The position numbers and the translations under genes are program-made. Below the pieces are notes generated by a model. That model did not search any database. It was given only the letters and a program-made list of their open reading frames with translations, and was not told the origin of the DNA. 50,680 bases of DNA from an uncultured Myxococcaceae bacterium (GTDB lineage Bacteria; Myxococcota_A; Polyangia; Polyangiales; Ga0077539): assembly GCA_945952225.1 (NCBI GenBank), contig CAMFHP010000055.1:1-50680 (forward strand). The letters are read 5' to 3'. This document shows, piece by piece, positions 25,849-34,924 of the stretch. Every line of letters starts with the position of its first letter. Position 1 is the first letter of the stretch.

Positions 25849-26658
25849 GTGTCGCAGGAGCTGATCTCGCTGGTGCTCGCGGGCTTCTTCGGCTCGCTCG
25901 CGGGGTGGTACGCGCGTCGCTCCGTGGGCGACGAGGTGCGCGAGCGCGAGGGCGCGGTGAACGACCGACTGCGCACGCTCGCCGAGCGGGTGGAGCACCA
26001 CGCGGCGCGCATCGACGCGACGGCCGCGGATGTGCGCGACGTGCGGAGCGGGCTGCTCGATCAGTCCGAGCGGGCGCGGCGCGAGGCCGAGGGCGCGCGG
26101 GCCGAGGCCGAGACGAAGCTCGCCGAGGCGAAGGGGCTCCTCGCGGCGCGCGAGGAGGAACTCCGCGCGGTGCAGGGGCTCGCCGAGGAGCTCGCGCCCA
26201 GGATCGCCGAGGCCGAGCGCGCGCGGGTGCAACACGAGTCGATGCTGCGCGATCGGAGCGCCGAGATCATGGAGCTGCGGCGCAGGCTCGCCGAGGTGGA
26301 GCCCATGGCCGCGCGGCTGCGCGAGAGCGAGGCGCGGGCCGACGGGTTTCTGCGCGAGCAGCAGTCGCGGAGCGCCGAGGCGAGGGCGCGCACCGCAGAG
26401 CTGGAGCTGATGTTGAAGCAGCTCCGCGAGTCCGAGGGGCGGCTGCGCGCGCACGCCCGCGAGCAGGAGGCCGTGGCCGAAGCGCTGCGCCGTCGTGTGG
26501 CCGACCTCGAACCCATGGCTGTGCGGGTGCGCGACGCGGAGCTTCAACTCAGCGTGCTGCGCATGGAGAAGGACGCGGAGATCGCCGCGCTGCGCCGCCA
26601 GCTCGGGGCGCAGCGCGACGGCGAGGGCTACGGCGGGACGATCGCCACGTCGAGCTGA
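25849..26658 (+). CDS. Membrane-anchored coiled-coil protein
   Basis: 269 residues from a GTG with GGAGAGGGAG upstream (25831-25840). One N-terminal hydrophobic segment (LISLVLAGFFGSLAGWYARR) is followed by about 240 residues of nearly continuous heptad pattern rich in Glu, Arg and Ala (for example AEAKGLLAAREEELRAVQGL and EAEARTAELELMLKQLRESE-like repeats). The layout recalls the anchor plus coiled coil of RmuC, but no nuclease domain follows. Likely a structural or scaffolding protein on the cytoplasmic face. Its 3' end overlaps the convergent lipoprotein gene by 31 bases. Confidence 0.75.
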   Translation: MSQELISLVLAGFFGSLAGWYARRSVGDEVREREGAVNDRLRTLAERVEHHAARIDATAADVRDVRSGLLDQSERARREAEGARAEAETKLAEAKGLLAAREEELRAVQGLAEELAPRIAEAERARVQHESMLRDRSAEIMELRRRLAEVEPMAARLRESEARADGFLREQQSRSAEARARTAELELMLKQLRESEGRLRAHAREQEAVAEALRRRVADLEPMAVRVRDAELQLSVLRMEKDAEIAALRRQLGAQRDGEGYGGTIATSS

Positions 26659-28478
26659 TAGCGCCCGCCCTGCGAAGGTCCGCAGCCGCCGGCGTGGAGC
26701 CAGTAGCGCCCGGGGTTCAGCGTCACGTCGACCTGCGAGTCGGTGCTGTACCAGTCGTCGTTGCAGGAGTTCGCGAGCATGAAGAGGTTGCGCCCCGGGC
26801 ACGTGTCGCCCGAGAGCATCGCGAGGAGCGCGTCGAAGCCCACGCCGTCGAGGCGGGCCACCACGCGCTTCCGCTCCGTGAGGTCGAGGCGGTAGAGCAC
26901 GCCGCGCGAGCCGAGGCAGCCCGTGGTCTGCGTCGCGCACCAGGGCGTGGCCACGGCCGTCGCGCCGTCGGTGGTGCCCGTGAAGATCCCGCCCTCCGTG
27001 GGAACGGTGTACGCCGTCGCGCAGGTGACGTTTCCTGTCACAGCGGTGGGCGTGGCGTGGGGCACACGAATCCAGCGGGTGGAGAGCTGTCCGCCCGCGG
27101 AGGTGGTGGCCGCCTGCACGGTGTAGGAGCGTCCGGGCACGAGGTCGCCGTAGCGCGCCCACACCGAGCTCGCGGCGCGGTCGAGGGGCCCCGCGCACAC
27201 GCCGTCGACGGGGTCGCCGCCGCAGGTCTCGCGGAGCACGAGGCCCGCGTTGCTGCGCGCGTCCGAGGTCGCCACGTTCACGAGCACATCGCCGGGCTCC
27301 GCGGGCGCGGTGAAGTTCAGGAACGCGCTCACCCGCTGGTTCGCCATGCACGCGAGCTCGGGTCCCGCGGTGAGCGTGTCGACGTCGAGGGCGCTGGTGC
27401 TCCCCTGCGCGAGCGCGATGCCCGGGCAGCGCGCGGCAGGGCCCGGCGGGGTCGGCGGCGCGGTGGTGACCGAGGCCGTGAGCACGTGGTCGGGGCGGCG
27501 CATGGGCCGGTAGTCGACGGTGACGTACCAGGTGCCCGCGGGGAGGTTGCGCGCCGTGCGACGCGCGGGGTTGCCCGTGTCGCAGCCCGGGAGCACGTAG
27601 GCCCGCGAGCCGCACACCGAGGTGAGCTCCACGTTGAGGTCCGAGTCGCCGTCGCCGCCCACGTTCACGGTCACATCGCGGGGCGCGGTGGTGGTGAAGC
27701 GGAACACCGCGTCGACCCATCCGAGCGAGCCCGTGCCGAGGTAGCCGCAGGTGGTGCCGTAGTCCGCCGTGGTGAAGAACGGATGCGTGTCGAGGGTGAC
27801 CGCGGGGCCGTCGGGGGTGATGGCCACGCCGGGGCAGAGGTCCCCTGCGGCGCGCGCGGGCGACGGGTTCACGATGGCGCTCACGCGCACGTCGGCGCCG
27901 GTCACCGAGCCCAGGATGAGCGCGTAGTTGCCCGGCGCGAGGCTCCCGAGGCGCAGCACGGCGATGCCGCCGATGGTGAACGACCCGTTGACGCACTGGA
28001 GCTCGCCCATCGGGTCGCCGCAGCGGTCGGCGGGCGCGAGCGCGGCCACGATGGTGTCGCCCGTCGAGGGCACCGCGGTGATGCTCACGTCGCTCGTGGT
28101 GGTGATCATGAGGGGCAGCACCGCATCGGGGCCCATGGAGGTCTGCCGTCCCGCGCAGCTCACGGTGTGATCGTGGGCGAGGCCGCGGAGGCGCACCGTG
28201 CGTTCGAGCCCGTTGGCGAGGTCGGGGCACGGACCCGGCGGGCGGTTGAGACACGCCTCGGTGCCGTTGATCGCGCACGTGGGATCGACGTCGTCGGGCG
28301 GGCGCGCGGCGTCGCGCATCGGAGATACATCGGGCGAGGCGTCGGTGGTGACGGGCACGTCGACGGGGCCGAGGTCGTTGCCCGCATCGAGGGGCGCGGT
28401 GGGGGTGTTGCTCACGCTCTCGCCGCAGCCCGCGAGGGCCACCGCGAGCGTCGCGCATCGCAGAAGGGAGCGGCTCAT
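26628..28478 (-). CDS. Large lipoprotein with four PPC-like domains
   Basis: 616 residues. Lipoprotein signal MSRSLLRCATLAVALAGC (lipid-modified Cys18), then an Asp/Pro-rich linker to about residue 70. The rest is four domains of roughly 110-130 residues that resemble pre-peptidase C-terminal (PPC) beta-sandwiches. Each starts near a C-P-G or C-A-T motif and ends with a Gly-x-Tyr/Trp strand (LAPGNYALILG, LPAGTWYVTVDY, LVPGRSYTVQA, LNPGRYWLHAGG). Many cysteine pairs suggest disulfides, so it is extracytoplasmic. PPC domains usually aid secretion or bind polysaccharide; no enzymatic domain is present. The start lies just before the end of menB on the same strand, so the two do not share tight coupling but may be co-transcribed. 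Confidence 0.78.
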   Translation of the reverse strand: MSRSLLRCATLAVALAGCGESVSNTPTAPLDAGNDLGPVDVPVTTDASPDVSPMRDAARPPDDVDPTCAINGTEACLNRPPGPCPDLANGLERTVRLRGLAHDHTVSCAGRQTSMGPDAVLPLMITTTSDVSITAVPSTGDTIVAALAPADRCGDPMGELQCVNGSFTIGGIAVLRLGSLAPGNYALILGSVTGADVRVSAIVNPSPARAAGDLCPGVAITPDGPAVTLDTHPFFTTADYGTTCGYLGTGSLGWVDAVFRFTTTAPRDVTVNVGGDGDSDLNVELTSVCGSRAYVLPGCDTGNPARRTARNLPAGTWYVTVDYRPMRRPDHVLTASVTTAPPTPPGPAARCPGIALAQGSTSALDVDTLTAGPELACMANQRVSAFLNFTAPAEPGDVLVNVATSDARSNAGLVLRETCGGDPVDGVCAGPLDRAASSVWARYGDLVPGRSYTVQAATTSAGGQLSTRWIRVPHATPTAVTGNVTCATAYTVPTEGGIFTGTTDGATAVATPWCATQTTGCLGSRGVLYRLDLTERKRVVARLDGVGFDALLAMLSGDTCPGRNLFMLANSCNDDWYSTDSQVDVTLNPGRYWLHAGGCGPSQGGRYQLDVAIVPP

Positions 28479-28479
28479 C

Positions 28480-29373
<894 letters not shown>

Positions 29374-29486
29374 GATGAATCGCGTGCTCCTTCGGCGAAG
29401 GGGTCTCGCGTCTCGCACGGTCGCGTGGCGAGGGCAACAGCGCAGGTGCTCCCGTTCGCGCAACGGGGTGTGATAGCGTCCGCGCC

Positions 29487-30161
29487 ATGCGTGCTGTGTC
29501 GGGGCCGTCGCGGCCCTTCGTGACCCGGAGCCTCGTGGCGCTCGGGGTGCTGTGCGCGTCGGCCGCGGTGTGGATCCCCCTCGGGTGCGATCCGCCCCCG
29601 CGCGCGACGCCGGGTCAACGCTTCGAAGACCGCTTCGAGCGCGCAGACTTCGGCGCCGACTGGCGCACCACCGGCAGCGGCTGGCGCATCGAGAACGGCG
29701 CGATCCGCGGCGAGGGCGCGCGCAACCATCCGTTGTGGCTCCGTCGCAAGCTCCCGCGCGACGCGCGCATCGAGTTCGACGCGTGGAGCGAGAGCCCCGC
29801 GGGCGATCTCAAGTGCGAGGCCTGGGGCGACGGCGAATCGCACGCCACGCAGGCGAGCTACACGGCCACGAGCTACGTGGTGATCTTCGGCGGCTGGCAC
29901 AATCGGCTGAACGTCATCGCGCGCATGAACGAGCACGGCGCCGACCGTCAGGTGCGCGAAGATCCGCACGTCGAGCTCGGGCGGCACTACCACTTCAAGG
30001 TCGAACGCCGCGGACGCGATCTGCGATGGCTCCTCGATGGCAACCCCCTCCTGGAGTTCAACGACCCCGATCCGCTCGCGGGCCCCGGCCACGAATACTT
30101 CGCGTTCAACGACTGGGATGCGCTGGTACACTTCGACAACCTCGTGATCACCCCCCTCTGA
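29487..30161 (+). CDS. ConA-like lectin/glucanase-fold lipoprotein
   Basis: 224 residues. Signal peptide with lipobox VWIPLGC (lipid-modified Cys34), then a concanavalin-A-like beta-sandwich: RFEDRFERADFGADWRTTGS, WRIENGAIRGEG, RIEFDAWSES, GHYHFKVERRG-like and LRWLLDGNPLLEFNDPDPLA, ending FAFNDWDALVHFDNLVI. Similar domains occur in glycan-binding proteins and in families such as DUF1080. No catalytic Glu pair can be named with confidence. TGATAG lies 10 bases before the ATG and no Shine-Dalgarno is seen, so the transcript may be nearly leaderless. Confidence 0.75.
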   Translation: MRAVSGPSRPFVTRSLVALGVLCASAAVWIPLGCDPPPRATPGQRFEDRFERADFGADWRTTGSGWRIENGAIRGEGARNHPLWLRRKLPRDARIEFDAWSESPAGDLKCEAWGDGESHATQASYTATSYVVIFGGWHNRLNVIARMNEHGADRQVREDPHVELGRHYHFKVERRGRDLRWLLDGNPLLEFNDPDPLAGPGHEYFAFNDWDALVHFDNLVITPL

Positions 30162-30177
30162 GCGAGAGCACGAAGAC

Positions 30178-31350
30178 GTGACGCCTGCGGAAGTTCAACG
30201 CGAGCTCGAGGAGCTCGAGACCCGACTCGAGCGGCTTCGCATCCAGTACGACCTGTATTTCACGGGGATCGAGAAGTCGCTGCCCTTCGTCGCGCGCAAA
30301 GACGTCGACCGGCGCTTCACGCAGCTCCACCGCGAGAACCTCCGCAACACGGGTCTGAAGTTCCGCTTCAACACCCTGGTGCAGCGGTTCACGATGTACC
30401 AGACGTACTGGAACCGCATCATCCGCCAGATCGAGGAGGGCACCTGGCGCCGCGACCAGAAGCGCGCCGCGCGCATGGGCTCGCGCATCCGCCCCTCGCT
30501 CGACGACGGCAACGCGCCGACGGAGCTCAGCGCCGACGAGCTCGAAGAGGTCGACGCGATGGAGCCCGAGCCCGCCGCATCCGCCTCGTCGCCCGCGCCT
30601 GCGCCCACGGCTTCGAAGCCTCCGACGCGCGACGTGTTCGACTTCGACATTCCGCCCGTGTCGCCGCGGCGTCCGTCGGTTCCGCGCCTCGACGACGCGA
30701 GCGAGCCCGCGATGTCGGCGCCGGTCTCGCGTCCCGACGTCGAAGATTTCACCCCGCCGCCGCGCGCCCTCACGCCGCCGCCGCGTCCGCCTGCGGGTGG
30801 CGTGAAGCCTCCGGCGCCCTTCACCGACTTCGAACCGCTCCCCTCGGCGCCGCCCGCCGCCGCCGCGCCCTCGACCGCTCCGCGCTCGGCGTTTGTGCCC
30901 TCGGCGCCGCGCCCTGCGACGAACTCCACGGTGCCCATCGCGAACACCGCGGTGCCCGGACCCGTGACCAGCAACCTCCCGCCGCGTCCCACGGCGCCTG
31001 CGCCCGCGACGTTCACCAAGCCTCCGCTCGGTGCGCGTCCCGTGGCGCCCGGTGGTCCCGCTGCGCCCTCGATGCCCGCGCGCCCTGCGGCCACGGCAGC
31101 ACCGCCGCGTCCTGCGCCCTCGGGCGGTGACGACCCCGCGATGCGCCAGCTCTACGACCGCTACATCGCCGCGCGGAAGCAGACCGGCGAGAACGCCGAC
31201 CTGCGCTACGAGTCCGTGGCGAAGCAGGTTCGCGAGTCGCTCCCGCGGCTCACGGAGAAGTACCAGGGCGCCGACGTGCGCCTCGATGTGACCATCAAAG
31301 ACGGCAAGGCGATCCTGCGCCCCGTGGTCACGATGAAGAAGGGCACCTGA
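30178..31350 (+). CDS. Pro/Ala-rich protein with conserved ends
   Basis: 390 residues, GTG start. Residues 1-100 are helical and well ordered (EVQRELEELETRLERLRIQY; FTQLHRENLRNTGLKFRFNT; YWNRIIRQIEEGTWRRD). Residues about 130-315 are low-complexity Pro/Ala/Ser/Arg. The last 75 residues form a second ordered domain (LYDRYIAARKQTGENADLRY; VAKQVRESLPRLTEKY; DVRLDVTIKDGKAILRPVV). I recall similar two-ended proteins in deltaproteobacteria (MXAN_5187-like), sometimes linked to gliding or cell-surface traits, but cannot confirm the assignment. No signal peptide or membrane segment. It follows the lipoprotein by 16 bases. Confidence 0.7.
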   Translation: MTPAEVQRELEELETRLERLRIQYDLYFTGIEKSLPFVARKDVDRRFTQLHRENLRNTGLKFRFNTLVQRFTMYQTYWNRIIRQIEEGTWRRDQKRAARMGSRIRPSLDDGNAPTELSADELEEVDAMEPEPAASASSPAPAPTASKPPTRDVFDFDIPPVSPRRPSVPRLDDASEPAMSAPVSRPDVEDFTPPPRALTPPPRPPAGGVKPPAPFTDFEPLPSAPPAAAAPSTAPRSAFVPSAPRPATNSTVPIANTAVPGPVTSNLPPRPTAPAPATFTKPPLGARPVAPGGPAAPSMPARPAATAAPPRPAPSGGDDPAMRQLYDRYIAARKQTGENADLRYESVAKQVRESLPRLTEKYQGADVRLDVTIKDGKAILRPVVTMKKGT

Positions 31351-31372
31351 GCGACGCGCGCGACGCGTCCGT

Positions 31373-32539
31373 TCAGACCTTCCAGCGCTTCACCGACACC
31401 GACGCTTCGCCCACGGTGTGGGCCCACGTGGCGAAGCTCGCATCGCCCCACGGCACGGCGCCGCCGAGGCCCTCGTGCGCGAGCTTCTGCGGTTCGCGTC
31501 CCGGCGTGAGGAGCCACGCGCACTTCTGCGGATCGTTGAGTCGTGCGGGGCACAACACGAGACCGCCGTCGAAGTCCAGCGCCGACCCTTCGTACGCGTC
31601 GTCGGCGCGTGCGAGCGACAGCGCTCCGCGGAACCACGCGTCGCCCGTGACTGCATCGACGACGAGCACGGTCTCGCACTTGCGCGCCATCGAGAGCACC
31701 TGCTGCCCCACGACCTGGACGTTGGTGAAGCGCGCGTCGTCGTGCCGCCAGCGAAGGGCGCCCGCGTCGTCGAGGGCCGCGATCGAGGGAGGCGTTCCCG
31801 CGAGACGCACGGCCGTGTGCGATCGGCCCACGCGCGCGTCGAGCACACGGCGGTCGGTGGTGACGCGAGATGCGTTGTCACCGCGCCAGCGGGCGAAGGC
31901 CGTGAGGGCGTTGTGCACCACCACGAGTCGGTCTCCGTGCGCCGACGCGCCCGTGATCGGAACCTCGCGAAAGAACGGCCCCTCGCACTCGGCTTCCCAC
32001 GGCACCCAGCCGCGTGCGACCGCGACGCCATCGTGACGCTCCATGTGGAGCGCGCCGTCGCGGTGATGGAGCGCGTACACCGTGTCACCGCCGGCGATCA
32101 CCACGCCCTGCTCGCGCGCCTCGATGCGCGTGTGCTCGCGCCCGTCGAGGTCCATCCACACGGCCACGCCGTCGGAGACGCTCGTGAGCAGCAGCCGCCC
32201 CGCGGAGATGCCCGAAGGCAAGCCATGGAACGGCGATGCGAACGCGTACGCGAAGGTCGTGACCGTAGGGCCGTCGAGCACCGCGAGCCCGTCGAGACCC
32301 GCGAGCACGACGCGTCCATCGGGAAGGAGGTACGGACCGGAGCCGTAGTACCCGCCGCCCAGGTCGAGGAGCGCGCCGGGCTCGTCGCCTTCGAGCCAGC
32401 GCGCGGAGCGGTTGCCGAGCGCGAGGCAGCGCGTGGCGTCGACGCGCAGGAAGCGCTTCGCGTACGTGGCGTCTTCGGGCGCGAGGGGAACGGTGAGCTC
32501 CGTGGCGGAGGGCTTCGACGGACGTGCAGTGCGGGCCAT
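31373..32539 (-). CDS. Cytoplasmic beta-propeller-like protein
   Basis: 388 residues, no signal peptide. Regular strand/turn pattern with repeated motifs of the kind found in PQQ or WD-like propellers: LLPDGRVVLAGLDGLAVLDG, GRLLLTSVSDGVAVWMDLDG, VIAGGDTVYALHHRDGALHM, DRLVVVHNALTAFARWRGDN and LVVDAVTGDAWFRGALSLAR. About six to seven blades fit the length. No known catalytic residues. It could be a scaffold or monitoring protein. It lies 33 bases upstream of the L,D-transpeptidase gene's 3' end on the same strand, and is therefore downstream in the same possible transcript. Confidence 0.68.
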   Translation of the reverse strand: MARTARPSKPSATELTVPLAPEDATYAKRFLRVDATRCLALGNRSARWLEGDEPGALLDLGGGYYGSGPYLLPDGRVVLAGLDGLAVLDGPTVTTFAYAFASPFHGLPSGISAGRLLLTSVSDGVAVWMDLDGREHTRIEAREQGVVIAGGDTVYALHHRDGALHMERHDGVAVARGWVPWEAECEGPFFREVPITGASAHGDRLVVVHNALTAFARWRGDNASRVTTDRRVLDARVGRSHTAVRLAGTPPSIAALDDAGALRWRHDDARFTNVQVVGQQVLSMARKCETVLVVDAVTGDAWFRGALSLARADDAYEGSALDFDGGLVLCPARLNDPQKCAWLLTPGREPQKLAHEGLGGAVPWGDASFATWAHTVGEASVSVKRWKV

Positions 32540-32572
32540 GATGCGATGGGCTTCTGTGGGGGGTGACGGAGC

Positions 32573-33925
32573 TCAGCGCACGCGCACGCGCAGGCCGGGG
32601 TCGTTGGGCGTGGGCATCACGGCGGTCCATCCGGGCGGGGTCTGCGGCGGGGCCCAGCTGTAGAGCCACGCGGCGTCGCGGGGCGCGAGGTTCACGCAGC
32701 CGTGCGAGTGCGACGCGCCGAATCGGTCGTGCCAGAAGGCTCCGTGGAGCGCCTGGTCGTTGTGGAAGAACATCACCCACGGCACGCGCGACACCGTGTA
32801 GAGCGCCGTCGCGGAGTACAGGTCGACGTTGTCGACGTTCGACATGTCGGTGGTCGCGAGCTTGACCCACACGCGATGCTCGCCCGCGGCCGTCTCGTTG
32901 CCGCGACGACCCGTCGAGACGAGCGTGGCGAACACGGGCTGCGCGCCCTCCATCGCGAGCAGGATCTGCCGCGTGCGATCGACGTCGACCCAGCGCTCTC
33001 CGTCGTGAAGGTCTGCGGGCGCCGCGGGCATCGCGGGGCGCAGCAGCACCGACGCGGGCACCCATCCGCCGTCGAGGCGCGCCCAGCTCCGACCACGCAC
33101 CGTGCGCTCCTCGCGGATGTGCACGCCGTCGCGTCGCGTGAGCAGCGTCGGAGGCGTGGGGCTCGTGCTCCGCGCGGCCTCTTCGAGCGTGGGCCACGCG
33201 CGCACGTCGGCGCGCAGAAAGGCCACGGAGTTCAGCGACTCGCCGGGCTCATAGAAGATCCCCGCGCGCTCGCTCGGACGCGCCCACGACAGGTCGCGCA
33301 GGGCCACCCAGCGGCCGCTCGCCGTGCGAACGAAGGTGCCCTCGTCGATGTGCTCCGTGCCCGTCACGGCGACGGACATCCCGCGTTCGAGCTCCTCGGC
33401 CCAGTTGTCGTCGCGCACGTCGTCGAGGCGGCGGAAGGTGCGCACGCCCGCGTGCGTCGCGAAGGCGTACTGAAAGGGCACCACCTGGCCGTCGGGCACC
33501 ACGGGAAGCACCGCGGTCTGCGGCGCCTCCGTCGAGAAGGTGATCCCGTTGTCGGCGCACACCCACGCGTCGACGCCCACGCGGACCCAGTGCGTGCGGC
33601 ACCCGTGGCCCTGCGTGGCTTCGAGCGCGGGGAGGCGCGCGTTGCGGGCGGCCGTGCCCCGTCGCGGTGACTCGCTGTGCGGGCGCTGACGGATCACCTC
33701 GCCCTCGCGCTCGACCCGCACCGAGCGGACGTTGCGCGGAATCGCCGTGCCGTCACGGAGGTCGTCGGCGCGGCGCGCGTCGTCGGGCGTGGTGGGCGTC
33801 GGCACGTTGCCCGACGCGTTGCCGTAGATCATCCGCCGCGGCGGGATCTGCGCGTCGCACACCTGCGGCACCAGCCATGCCGCAACGCCAGGGACCACGA
33901 GCCAGAGTGGGAGCTTCATGCGCAC
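32573..33925 (-). CDS. L,D-transpeptidase (YkuD domain)
   Basis: 450 residues. Signal peptide (KLPLWLVVPGVAAWLVPQ, cut near CDA-QIP). The start is either GTG 33925, with TAGGG seven bases upstream, or ATG 33919. A long N-terminal part (about 250 residues) contains SH3-like segments (VHIREERTVRGRSWARLDGG). The C-terminal YkuD catalytic domain has LVSTGRRGNETAAGEHRVW and the active-site sequence HDRFGASHSHGCVNL with the catalytic Cys. The enzyme forms 3-3 cross-links in peptidoglycan or attaches proteins to it, in the periplasm. It is divergent from the NifU-like gene. Confidence 0.92.
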   Translation of the reverse strand: MRMKLPLWLVVPGVAAWLVPQVCDAQIPPRRMIYGNASGNVPTPTTPDDARRADDLRDGTAIPRNVRSVRVEREGEVIRQRPHSESPRRGTAARNARLPALEATQGHGCRTHWVRVGVDAWVCADNGITFSTEAPQTAVLPVVPDGQVVPFQYAFATHAGVRTFRRLDDVRDDNWAEELERGMSVAVTGTEHIDEGTFVRTASGRWVALRDLSWARPSERAGIFYEPGESLNSVAFLRADVRAWPTLEEAARSTSPTPPTLLTRRDGVHIREERTVRGRSWARLDGGWVPASVLLRPAMPAAPADLHDGERWVDVDRTRQILLAMEGAQPVFATLVSTGRRGNETAAGEHRVWVKLATTDMSNVDNVDLYSATALYTVSRVPWVMFFHNDQALHGAFWHDRFGASHSHGCVNLAPRDAAWLYSWAPPQTPPGWTAVMPTPNDPGLRVRVR

Positions 33926-34214
33926 CGCGAGGCCCTACCGGAGCTCTGCCCTCGCGCGCCACTTTCGGGCATCGCGATTCAGGTCGGAGGGCGCTCGCGG
34001 CGCACATGTTCGAAATAGAAAAGCGGCAGCACCATTGGCGTGGGGGGGGGGGAACGCCGGCGCCGCCGCTGAGGTGGAAGTAATCACGCACCCCTTCGCG
34101 ACGCAAGCATCGAACGACACGCGGTCGATACTTTCATCGCGGTGTGCGCGTCGCGGTCTGCGACACCCTGTTCGAAGTCTGCGCTTCGCGGATGTGAGCG
34201 CGGAGACTTTCGTT
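33926..34214. other. Divergent intergenic region with a G11 homopolymer
   Basis: This 289-base gap separates the L,D-transpeptidase (minus) and NifU-like (plus) genes and should hold both promoters. It contains the AT-rich stretch GTTCGAAATAGAAAAG (34009-34024), unusual for the genome, and GATACT at 34127-34132, a possible -10 for the plus-strand gene without a clear -35. The G11 run is listed separately. No credible small gene is seen. Confidence 0.5.
34042..34052 (+). repeat. Run of eleven G
   Basis: Eleven consecutive G in the divergent control region between the L,D-transpeptidase and NifU-like genes. Such tracts slip during replication and are also a common site of sequencing length error. 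Confidence 0.9.
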
Positions 34215-34472
34215 ATGATCGCGCGCCCCACGATGAGCGACGAGAACCCGCACCGCGCGCTGCAAGAGACCCTGACCGAGGTGGTGCTCCCGCTCGTCAC
34301 GGCCGACAACGGAACCGTCGCGTTCGTGCGGCGCCAGGGCGACGTGGTCGAGGTGCGCTTCGGCGGTGCGTGCCGCGGATGTCCGGGCCAGAGCTACACG
34401 CTGAAGGGCGTGGTGCTGCCCGCGCTCCAGGCCGTCGACGGCACGGTGCGCGACGTTCGCGCGGTGTTTTGA
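34215..34472 (+). CDS. NifU C-terminal-like Fe-S protein
   Basis: 85 residues. A single NifU_C/Nfu domain that carries or transfers an Fe-S cluster: VVLPLVTADNGTVAFVR, VVEVRFGGACRGCPGQSYTL (the CxxC ligands Cys47 and Cys50 in the short-start numbering) and VVLPALQAVDGTVRDVRAVF. Start at 34215 is preferred because GGAG stands nine bases upstream; an ATG at 34233 has no ribosome-binding site. It stands alone, transcribed divergently from the L,D-transpeptidase, and converges with the Nudix gene. Confidence 0.9.
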   Translation: MIARPTMSDENPHRALQETLTEVVLPLVTADNGTVAFVRRQGDVVEVRFGGACRGCPGQSYTLKGVVLPALQAVDGTVRDVRAVF

Positions 34473-34504
34473 ACGGCCTTCGCGCGCGGTGATTGCGAAC
34501 GGTC

Positions 34505-34924
34505 TCAGCGCGCGGTGAGCAGCGCGCGGATCGTGTGGAGCACGCGCTCGTCGGCGGGCGGAAAGGTGTACCCGTCGAGCTCGCCCGCGGTGACCCACGC
34601 GTGCGCGTCGACGCCGAGGTGCTGCACCGCGCCCTCGACGATGCGCGCGCGGTAGAAGAGCAGCAGCACGTTCTTGCGGGGGTAGCGCCAGAAGGTCACG
34701 TCGAGGCACGGGCCCACCTCGACGGTCACGCCGCACTCTTCACGGAGCTCGCGCACCACGGCCTCTTCGGGTGATTCGCCGGGTTCGAGCTTGCCGCCGG
34801 GAAACTCCCACGCGCCCGCGAGGTGCGTGCCCGACGGACGCCGCGTGAGCAGCACACGGTCGCCATCGAGGCACACCGCCGCCACCACGATCACGGGCAG
34901 CGCGGCCACGGTCTCTTCGCTCAT
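34505..34924 (-). CDS. Nudix hydrolase (MutT/8-oxo-dGTPase-like)
   Basis: 139 residues. Pyrophosphohydrolase with a complete Nudix box [18 protein letters not shown] followed by REECGV, which positions the catalytic glutamates. The N-terminal [20 protein letters not shown] and GAWEFPGG match MutT-type enzymes that remove oxidised nucleoside triphosphates, though related Nudix proteins use other substrates. The start overlaps the stop of the upstream P-type ATPase homologue by four bases (ATGA), so the two are translationally coupled. Confidence 0.93.
   Translation of the reverse strand: MSEETVAALPVIVVAAVCLDGDRVLLTRRPSGTHLAGAWEFPGGKLEPGESPEEAVVRELREECGVTVEVGPCLDVTFWRYPRKNVLLLFYRARIVEGAVQHLGVDAHAWVTAGELDGYTFPPADERVLHTIRALLTAR

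Noticed and set aside
25849-26658. Assignment of the coiled-coil protein as RmuC.
   Set aside because: Only the anchor and coiled coil are similar; the conserved nuclease-like C-terminal domain is missing.
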